Assembly (NCBI GenBank): GCA_964412395.1
Contig: CAYPOY010000085.1
Coordinates: 1 to 17,166, forward strand
DNA from: CAYPOY01 sp964412395
GTDB taxonomy: Bacteria > Chloroflexota > Anaerolineae > B4-G1
DNA: 17,166 nt
Direction of reading: 5' to 3'
Shown: one piece after another, positions 6,274 to 12,333 of the stretch
How positions within the stretch are numbered: position 1 is the first letter of the stretch
Layout: every line of letters begins with the position of its first letter
Made by a program: the position numbers and the translations under genes
Notes under the pieces: generated by a model
Database searches by the model: none
Told to the model about the DNA's origin: nothing
What the model saw: the letters and a program-made list of their open reading frames with translations, nothing else

Positions 6274-7410
6274 ATGTTACGATTCCTGACCGCTGGCGAA
6301 TCCCACGGCCCCTGCCTGACCGCCATCGTTGAAGGGCTGCCTGCAGGCCTCGCGGTGGACGTGGAGCTCATCAACCGTGACCTGGCCCGTCGGCAGGGCG
6401 GTTACGGCCGAGGCCGGCGGATGAGGATCGAGCGGGATCGGGTGGAGATCCTGGGTGGGGTGATCGCAGGCCAGACGACGGGAGCACCCGTCGCGCTGCG
6501 TATCGAGAACCGCGATTGGCCCAACTGGCGTAGCCGTTGGGCCGCGGGCGACCTGCCGCGACTGAGCGTGCCCCGGCCCGGCCACGCCGACTACGCTGGG
6601 ATGGTCAAATATGGCCTGGACGACGCGCGACCAGTGCTGGAGCGAGCCAGCGCACGGGAGACGGCGGCGCGGGTAGCGGTGGGCTCGCTGGCAAAGCTTT
6701 TGCTCGCCGCCTTCGGTGTCGCCGTCGGCAGTACCGTCACCGAGATCGGGGGCGTCGTCGCGACGGTGCCCGACCTGCCACCGGAGACACTCTGGGCGCT
6801 GGCCGAAGAAAGCGACGTCCGCTGCCCCGACGAGGAGGCCGCCGTGCGGATGCGGGCGGCGATTGACGCGGCACGCCAGGCGGGCGACTCCCTCGGCGGT
6901 GTCTTCTTCGTCGTCGCCACGGGCGTACCGGTCGGCCTGGGCAGCCACGTTCACCGGGACCGGCGGCTCGACGCGCGGCTGGCCGCAGCGGTGATGTCCA
7001 TCCCCGCCATAAAGGGGGTAGAGATTGGGCCGGCGTTCGAGAACGCCCGCCGCCCCGGCACACAGGTGCACGATGAGCTCTACCCCAGAGAAGCGACTCA
7101 AGTCGCTACTACGAATGACCAGGGCGGGGTGACGCGGACCACGAACCGGGCCGGCGGCATCGAGGGCGGGATGACGAACGGCGCGCCGGTCGTGGTACGG
7201 GCGGCGATGAAGCCCATCCCGACCACCCTCACGCCGCTGTGCTCGGTTGATCTTGCCACGGGCGAACCCGTCAAGACCCAGTATCAGCGCTCCGACGTCT
7301 GCGCCGTGCCTGCTGCGTCCGTCGTCGGCGAGGCGATGGTCGCCTGGGTGCTGGCGGACGCCTTGATCGAGAAACTGGGCGGCGATAGCCTGGCAGAGAT
7401 GGCGCGATGA
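6274..7410 (+). CDS. aroC: Chorismate synthase
   Basis: Converts EPSP to chorismate using reduced FMN. The 378-aa protein contains the family signatures in order: GESHGPCLTAIVEGLPAG (8-25), RRQGGYGRG, RPGHADYAGMVKYG, RASARETAARVAVG, and TNRAGGIEGGMTNG near residue 290. Start ATG 6274 has GAGG (6265-6268) 5 nt upstream. Its stop overlaps the next start (ATGA at 7407-7410). Between the expected VHDEL and TNRAGG segments there is a short segment, YPREATQVATTND, encoded by a palindromic repeat (7092-7107). The segment stands where the family has a variable loop, so activity is probably kept. Bifunctional (flavin-reducing) or monofunctional type cannot be told. Confidence 0.95.
   Translation: MLRFLTAGESHGPCLTAIVEGLPAGLAVDVELINRDLARRQGGYGRGRRMRIERDRVEILGGVIAGQTTGAPVALRIENRDWPNWRSRWAAGDLPRLSVPRPGHADYAGMVKYGLDDARPVLERASARETAARVAVGSLAKLLLAAFGVAVGSTVTEIGGVVATVPDLPPETLWALAEESDVRCPDEEAAVRMRAAIDAARQAGDSLGGVFFVVATGVPVGLGSHVHRDRRLDARLAAAVMSIPAIKGVEIGPAFENARRPGTQVHDELYPREATQVATTNDQGGVTRTTNRAGGIEGGMTNGAPVVVRAAMKPIPTTLTPLCSVDLATGEPVKTQYQRSDVCAVPAASVVGEAMVAWVLADALIEKLGGDSLAEMAR
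7092..7107 (+). repeat. Palindromic interspersed repeat inside aroC
   Basis: AGCGACT-CA-AGTCGCT is a perfect 7-bp inverted repeat, followed by ACTACGAA. I recognise this as the type of short palindrome that is dispersed in some Chloroflexota genomes; that recognition is from memory. It is in frame within aroC. Confidence 0.65.
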
Positions 7411-9002
7411 GCAACGTCGTCGTGACCGGGTTTATGGGCACGGGCAAAACCACCGTCGGCCAGAAGGTCGCCCGGTGGCTGGGGCGGCCGTTCGTGGATA
7501 TGGACGCGGAGATCGAGGCGCGGGCGGGCAAGCCTATCCCGCGTATCTTTGCCGAGGATGGTGAGGCTGCGTTCCGGCGCATGGAGGCCATACTCTGCGA
7601 GGAACTGAGTACACAGCAGGAGCTGGTGATCGCCACCGGCGGCGGGGCGCTGTTGGACCTCACCAACCGGGTGCGGATGATGAAGAGCGGCACCGTCGTC
7701 TGCCTGACCTGCGACGTGGACGAGATCCTGCGGCGGGTGAATGCGGGTGGCGACCCGGATCGGCCGCTACTCGACGTGACCGACCCCCGCGCCGAGATTG
7801 AGCAGTTGCTAGAGGTGCGCCGCGAGGCATACCGGGCCATTCTCTGGCAGATTGACACTACCTGCCTCTCGGTTGAGGAGGTGGCCGCGCGGGTGATCGA
7901 AATCGCCAATGTCATCACTCTCCCCGTCCACTATCCCGGCGGCAAGTATCCCATCTACATCGGCGACGGGTTGCTGGCGTACGTCGGCGAGACGCTGCGC
8001 GCGGCGAGCGTGCCCGAGGGAGACCGCGTCGCTGTCGTCTCCAACCCCGTCGTCGCGCCGCTCTACGGCGATCAGGTTGAGGACGCCCTGCGGTCGGCGG
8101 GGTTGCAGCCTTTTGCCTGTTCCATCCCGGATGGAGAGCCGCACAAGACGCTCGCCACCGTAGCCACACTCTACGGCCAGTTTCTCGCTGGTGGGTTGGA
8201 CCGCAGCGGAACGGTGGTCTCGCTGGGCGGCGGCGTGACCGGCGACGTGGCCGGCTTTGCGGCGGCGACCTTTATGCGGGGGGTCCGCTTCGCCCAGGTG
8301 CCCACGACGCTGCTGGCGATGGTGGACGCCAGCGTGGGCGGCAAGACGGGCATTGACTTCCCCCAGGGCAAAAACCTGGTCGGCGCGTTCAAGCAACCCG
8401 CGCTGGTAGTGGTTGATCCCACCGTGCTGACGACGCTGCCCGATGAGGAAATCCGCTCCGGCCTGGCCGAGGTGATCAAACACGGCGTCATCGGTGACCC
8501 GAATCTCTTCGCTGAACTGGAGAGGAGAGGGGGAGACAGGGGGACAAGGGGACAAGGAGACTGGGCGGCCTGGATCGCGCGCTCGCTTCTCGTCAAAATC
8601 GAGGTCGTCGAGGAGGACCCGTTTGAGCAGGGCCGTCGCGCCGTGCTCAACCTGGGCCACACCGTCGGCCACGCGCTGGAGCGACTGAGCGGCTTCGCCT
8701 TGCGCCACGGCGAAGCGGTGAGCATCGGGATGGTGGCTGCGGCGCGGATCGCGGGCGAACTGGGCCGATCCGTCCCCTTGCTTGCCGGCCGTATCGAAGG
8801 GGTTCTTTCGGCCTGGGGGCTGCCGGTGCGGTGCCCACCCTTCGATGCCGACGCCATCCTGGAAGCAATGGCGCACGACAAGAAGCGGCGGGGGCGATCC
8901 TTACGCTGGGTGCTCCCTCACGCCATCGGCGAAGTGGAAATCGCCGAGGACGTCCCGCCCGACGTCGTAAAGTCCATCCTGTACAGCTTAGGCGCGAGGT
9001 GA
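7407..9002 (+). CDS. aroKB: Shikimate kinase - 3-dehydroquinate synthase fusion
   Basis: A 531-aa bifunctional protein. Residues 1-165 are shikimate kinase: P-loop GFMGTGKTT (8-16), DMD (31-33), R57, and GGG (78-80), phosphorylating shikimate with ATP. From about 169 on is 3-dehydroquinate synthase, which cyclises DAHP with NAD and a divalent metal: PDGEPHKTL, SLGGGVTGDVAGFAA, QVPTTLLAMVDASVGGKTGID, AEVIKHG (Glu ligand), LNLGHTVGHALE (His ligand) and RHGEAVSIGM (His ligand). The domains catalyse non-consecutive steps 5 and 2. Such a fusion is known, as I recall, from Thermotoga maritima. ATG 7407 overlaps the aroC stop. The segment RRGGDRGTRGQGD in the synthase is encoded by a G/A-rich repeat and replaces or extends a helix-loop of the family. 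Confidence 0.95.
   Translation: MSNVVVTGFMGTGKTTVGQKVARWLGRPFVDMDAEIEARAGKPIPRIFAEDGEAAFRRMEAILCEELSTQQELVIATGGGALLDLTNRVRMMKSGTVVCLTCDVDEILRRVNAGGDPDRPLLDVTDPRAEIEQLLEVRREAYRAILWQIDTTCLSVEEVAARVIEIANVITLPVHYPGGKYPIYIGDGLLAYVGETLRAASVPEGDRVAVVSNPVVAPLYGDQVEDALRSAGLQPFACSIPDGEPHKTLATVATLYGQFLAGGLDRSGTVVSLGGGVTGDVAGFAAATFMRGVRFAQVPTTLLAMVDASVGGKTGIDFPQGKNLVGAFKQPALVVVDPTVLTTLPDEEIRSGLAEVIKHGVIGDPNLFAELERRGGDRGTRGQGDWAAWIARSLLVKIEVVEEDPFEQGRRAVLNLGHTVGHALERLSGFALRHGEAVSIGMVAAARIAGELGRSVPLLAGRIEGVLSAWGLPVRCPPFDADAILEAMAHDKKRRGRSLRWVLPHAIGEVEIAEDVPPDVVKSILYSLGAR
8521..8562 (+). repeat. G/A-rich direct repeats inside the aroB domain
   Basis: Overlapping units of the form GGGGACAAG (GGGGGAGACAG, GGGGGACAAG, GGGGACAAG, GAGAC) run in frame and encode RGGDRGTRGQGD. 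The composition differs sharply from the flanking coding sequence. Confidence 0.7.
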
Positions 9003-9007
9003 GACAA

Positions 9008-9499
9008 ATGACTAATCGTAATTCGCCATTCGCCATTCGCAATTCCAGGGTTCTCGTCCTCCACGGCCCCAACCTCAACCTGCTGGGGCGACGTGAGCCC
9101 GAAACCTACGACCGCGTGACGCTGGACGAGATCAACGCGGCGCTGCGCGAAGCCGCGAACGAGCGCGGCGCGGAACTGCGCATCGTGCAATCCAACCACG
9201 AGGGTGTGCTCGTTGACGCGCTGCACGAGGCAATGGATTGGGCCGACGGCGTACTCATCAATCCCGGTGCCTACACCCACACCAGCGTCGCCCTGCGGGA
9301 CGCGGTCGTCGCCGTGGGAATTCCCACGGTAGAGGCGCACCTCTCAAACGTCTACGCCCGCGAGTCGTTCCGTCACAAGTCGCTCATCGCGCCGGTATGC
9401 GTGGGACAGATCAGCGGTTTCGGCTGGCGCAGCTACCTGCTGGGATTGACGGCGCTGCTGGATTATCTGGCCGACCGGGTCGAGGGGGTAGTACGATGA
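9008..9499 (+). CDS. aroQ: Type II 3-dehydroquinate dehydratase
   Basis: Dehydrates 3-dehydroquinate to 3-dehydroshikimate. This is the small dodecameric type (163 aa here, usually about 145-150). Motifs in order: LHGPNLNLLGRREPETY with the active-site Arg and Tyr, SNHEG, INPGAYTHTSVAL, and VEAHLSNVYARESFRHKS with the catalytic His. Residues 2-13 (TNRNSPFAIRNS) are an extra N-terminal tail encoded by a 7-nt tandem repeat (9017-9045); the family's normal start is close to RVLVLHGPN. ATG 9008 is used because it lies 5 nt after the aroKB stop with GAGGTGAG just upstream. No alternative ATG lies between the repeat and the core. The stop overlaps the next gene (ATGA). Confidence 0.94.
   Translation: MTNRNSPFAIRNSRVLVLHGPNLNLLGRREPETYDRVTLDEINAALREAANERGAELRIVQSNHEGVLVDALHEAMDWADGVLINPGAYTHTSVALRDAVVAVGIPTVEAHLSNVYARESFRHKSLIAPVCVGQISGFGWRSYLLGLTALLDYLADRVEGVVR
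9017..9045 (+). repeat. 7-nt tandem repeat (ATTCGCC) at the aroQ start
   Basis: ATTCGCC at 9021-9027, ATTCGCC at 9028-9034 and ATTCGCA at 9035-9041, with flanking AATTC-type sequence. This resembles low-complexity intergenic repeats, here recruited as the first codons of aroQ. Confidence 0.75.
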
Positions 9500-10683
9500 A
9501 ACACTCTCGTCGTCTGTTGAATATGCCACCCTACCCCTTCGCCCGCTGGGCAGCCCACGTAGAGGCCGCTCGGCGACAGGGTGTGGGCGTGATCCGGCTG
9601 GACATCGGCAACCCCGATATGCCGCCGCCCGAAGACGTCATCGAGGCGCTCTGCTGGTCCGCGCGCCAACCCGACCACCATGGCTACCCTGGCTACCGGG
9701 GACTGCCCGCCCTGCGCGAGGCGGTCGCTGGCTACTACGAGCGCAGGTTCGGCGTGGTGCTCGACCCCGATACCGAGATCGTGCCGCTTATCGGCTCCAA
9801 GGAGGGCATCGTCCACATGGCCTTGGCCTGCCTCGACCCTGGCGACCTGGCGCTGGTGCCCGACCCCGGCTACGCGCCCTACGCGATGGGCGCAGCCCTG
9901 GCCGGCGCGGAGGTCTACGCATTCCCGCTGCTGCCTGAGCGTGGCTTCCTGCCAGTCCTCGGCGCTATCCCAACCGACATAGCCGACCGGGCTGTCCTGA
10001 TGTGGTTGAACTACCCCAACAATCCCACCGGTGCCACGGCCGACCTGGAGTTCTTTGCGCAGGCAGTGGGCTATGCGCGACGCCATGGCCTGCTGCTCTG
10101 CCACGACGCACCTTATTGCGACGTGACCTACGACGGCTACGTGGCCCCCAGCCTGCTGCAGGTGCCCGGCGCGTCGGAGGTGGCAATAGAGTTCAACTCC
10201 CTTTCCAAGACGTGCAACATGGCGGGGTGGCGGGTAGGGATGGCGGTAGGCAACGCTGACGCGCTGGCATCATTGGCCCAGGTCAAATCCAACGTGGACT
10301 CGGGGCTGTTCCGCCCGCTGCAAGAGGCGGCCATCCGGGCGCTCTCCGCCAGCCCAGAGTGGCTATCGGCGCGCAACGAGGTTTACCGGGAACGGTTGGA
10401 GATCATACTGGAAAGGTTGAATGCGGTGGGCATGGAGGCGTCCCGCCCCCGTGCGACGCTCTACGCCTGGGCGCGGGTGCCGTCGGGGTGGGCATCGTCG
10501 GAGAAATTCGCGCTCGCACTGCTGGAGCAGACGGGCGTTGCGGTGGCCCCAGGCTCGCTCTTCGGCCATGCCGGCGAGGGGTGTGTGCGACTATCCGCTA
10601 CTGCGCCGACGGAGCGGATTCGGGAAGCGATGGAGCACGTCCACCGGTTTATGACATCACTGACCGTGCCGCCGGGCGTGTGA
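9496..10683 (+). CDS. Class I/II PLP-dependent aminotransferase, probably the aromatic aminotransferase of the operon
   Basis: A 395-aa fold-type I aminotransferase with DIGNPDMPPP near the N-terminus, YPGYRGLPALREAV, GSKEGIVHMALA, PDPGYAPY, the NYPNNPTGA motif, HDAPYCDVTYDG, the PLP lysine K238 in SLSKTCNMAGWRVG, and a C-terminal VRLSATAP containing the carboxylate-binding Arg. Sequence style is that of LL-diaminopimelate aminotransferase-like proteins, a group in which substrate is poorly predicted by similarity. Context suggests transamination of phenylpyruvate and 4-hydroxyphenylpyruvate, the one step otherwise missing from the operon; this is inference. ATG 9496 overlaps the aroQ stop, with GAGGGGG (9482-9488) upstream, which indicates translational coupling. 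Confidence 0.85.
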   Translation: MKHSRRLLNMPPYPFARWAAHVEAARRQGVGVIRLDIGNPDMPPPEDVIEALCWSARQPDHHGYPGYRGLPALREAVAGYYERRFGVVLDPDTEIVPLIGSKEGIVHMALACLDPGDLALVPDPGYAPYAMGAALAGAEVYAFPLLPERGFLPVLGAIPTDIADRAVLMWLNYPNNPTGATADLEFFAQAVGYARRHGLLLCHDAPYCDVTYDGYVAPSLLQVPGASEVAIEFNSLSKTCNMAGWRVGMAVGNADALASLAQVKSNVDSGLFRPLQEAAIRALSASPEWLSARNEVYRERLEIILERLNAVGMEASRPRATLYAWARVPSGWASSEKFALALLEQTGVAVAPGSLFGHAGEGCVRLSATAPTERIREAMEHVHRFMTSLTVPPGV

Positions 10684-10731
10684 ACGTGCGAATTCGATTT
10701 CAACGCCTGCTGCGACTTTCGAGAATAGCGT

Positions 10732-11592
10732 ATGGATATCGTTCACGAGGACTTCACCGGGAAGCCTGGCCCCCGCTGGCAGCGGCACATCGTGGGCAAC
10801 GGGGCGCTGGAGCCCACCGGTTCCACCCTCCGCTTCGTCACCACCGACGCCACCTCCCGTAGATACTCCGACGCCCAGATAGACGACTACCAGGGATTGC
10901 CCCGCCGTCATTTCCCGTGGCGTCCGCCGCTCAGGTTGACCGTGCGTGCCCGCTTCTCCCACCCGGCGGGGGATGGTTCGACGAGGCCTGTCCTGAGCAG
11001 TTCGGCTTCGCTCACTGTAAACTCCGCCGAAGGGTTCACCACGGGGCTTCGAGGCACGGCCGGCTTCGGCTTCTGGAACGACCCCTTCCTGATGACCGGG
11101 GCGCGGGTGCCGACCTTCCCCCGCGCGCTCTGGTTCTTCTACGGTTCGCCTCCCTCGGACATGAAACTGGACCTGCGCGTGGCGGGCCACGGCTGGAAGG
11201 CAGCCACGATAGATGCCCTGCGCCCGGCCGCTCTTCTCCTGGCCCCTCTCGCACCATTGGCGATGCTGGTGATGAACCTCCGTCCCCTCTGCCGCGCCCT
11301 GTGGCCCCCCATCCAGCGGGCTCTGAACGTGCGGGAGGCCATGGTCGAGGTGGAGATGACCGGGTGGCACACCTACGTCATCGAGTGGGGGGCAGAGCAG
11401 GCGCACTTCAGCGTGGACGGAGAACCGGTGCTGGAGGACGCCCCCTCGCCCCGGGGGCCGTTGGGCTTCGTGATGTGGCTGGACAACCAGTACATGGTGG
11501 CCACGCCGTGGGGGCGGCTGGGTTGGGGCCTGCTGGACACGCCAGGACGCCAGTGGATGGAGGTGGATCGGCTGGCGGTTGAGCCTGGGTGA
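10732..11592 (+). CDS. Unrecognised protein, possible concanavalin A-like beta-sandwich
   Basis: A 286-aa protein with no family I can name. It begins VHEDFTG and ends with a Trp- and Gly-rich half: GWHTYVIEWGAEQAHFSVDGEPV then PLGFVMWLDNQY. That pattern (HTY-IEW-F-VDG) is typical of GH16/LamG-type beta-sandwiches, but I do not see the catalytic ExDxE of GH16 enzymes. Residues about 160-205 include a hydrophobic stretch (ALRPAALLLAPLAPLAMLVMNL) that may be a membrane segment or amphipathic helix. No signal peptide is visible. ATG 10732 has no good ribosome site. It starts 48 nt after the aminotransferase on the same strand and may be read with the operon. Residues about 82-100 (STRPVLSSSASL) are encoded by a copy of an interspersed repeat. 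Confidence 0.6.
   Translation: MDIVHEDFTGKPGPRWQRHIVGNGALEPTGSTLRFVTTDATSRRYSDAQIDDYQGLPRRHFPWRPPLRLTVRARFSHPAGDGSTRPVLSSSASLTVNSAEGFTTGLRGTAGFGFWNDPFLMTGARVPTFPRALWFFYGSPPSDMKLDLRVAGHGWKAATIDALRPAALLLAPLAPLAMLVMNLRPLCRALWPPIQRALNVREAMVEVEMTGWHTYVIEWGAEQAHFSVDGEPVLEDAPSPRGPLGFVMWLDNQYMVATPWGRLGWGLLDTPGRQWMEVDRLAVEPG
10986..10998 (+). repeat. Partial copy of a dispersed repeat (GCCTGTCCTGAGC)
   Basis: Differs by one base from GCCTGCCCTGAGC, which occurs at 13861-13873 and 13894-13906. It is flanked by TTCGACGAG and, downstream, CCGAAGGG-like sequence as in the other copies. Confidence 0.55.
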
Positions 11593-11604
11593 TGCTGCTC
11601 ACTT

Positions 11605-12333
11605 CTAGTCGGCAAGCGGGAGCCATACGGTGAAAGCAGTGCCCTCCCCCACCTGGCTCTCCACCGTCACCCGTCCCCCGTGCAGTTCCACGATCTCCTT
11701 CACAACCGCCAACCCCAGGCCGGTCCCGGATATCTGCATTGACCGTGGCTCCACGCCCCGGAAGAAGCGGTCGAAGATGTGCGGAAGCTCTTCCTCCGGA
11801 ATACCCATCCCCGTATCCGCCACCGTCGTCGTGGCCCAGACACGGTCATCTGCCTCCTGCTCGTCGGTGGAGACCACCACCGTGCCTCCTTCCGGCATGT
11901 ACTGGATCGCGTTCCCCACCAGGTTGCTCAGTGCTTGTATCATCCGTTCCGGGTCTACCAGTGCCACCGGTCCCGGCTCCGTCGGCTGGTGTTCCAACGT
12001 CAGCCCCCGGCTCCGCGCCAGTGTCCGGTGGTTGATGATGGTCATCTCGCCCAACTCGTTTAGAGGGGTCGGCCGGAGCTTCAACTCCAGCCGACCGGCG
12101 TCTATGTGCGCGATCTCCAGAATGTCCTCCACCAACTGCGCCAGCCAGTCTGTCTCCTGCGCTAGCGAGTCCACGTACTTCACCCACGTCGCCGGCGGCG
12201 TTTGCTGCATCAGCGCTGCGTACAACTTCAACGTCGTGACTGGCGTGCGCAGTTCGTGGGAGATGTTGGTGACGAAGCGGGTTTTCATCCGGTCCAGCGC
12301 CTTGAGGTGGCTGACGTCGTGGATGTTCACCAC
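11605..12333 (-). CDS. Histidine kinase core (HisKA + HATPase_c), frame-split from its sensor half
   Basis: This 242-aa frame holds a complete kinase core: the phospho-acceptor His in FVTNISHELRTP (H26), the N-box LSNLVGNAIQYMPEGG, G1 DTGMGIP, F-box IFDRFFRG, and G2 GTGLGLAVVKEI, ending in a typical TVWLPL. The family normally continues N-terminally into a PAS domain ending in VVxIHDVSxLKALDRMK; here VVNIHDVSHLKALDRMK sits right at the frame's beginning. The PAS part is found in the overlapping frame upstream (12327-14078), so the two are one gene broken by a one-base frameshift in a 10-G run of a repeat. There is no ribosome site at the GTG 12333, so separate translation is doubtful. Type: HPK with receiver-PAS-GAF-PAS input. 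Confidence 0.8.
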   Translation of the reverse strand: MVNIHDVSHLKALDRMKTRFVTNISHELRTPVTTLKLYAALMQQTPPATWVKYVDSLAQETDWLAQLVEDILEIAHIDAGRLELKLRPTPLNELGEMTIINHRTLARSRGLTLEHQPTEPGPVALVDPERMIQALSNLVGNAIQYMPEGGTVVVSTDEQEADDRVWATTTVADTGMGIPEEELPHIFDRFFRGVEPRSMQISGTGLGLAVVKEIVELHGGRVTVESQVGEGTAFTVWLPLAD

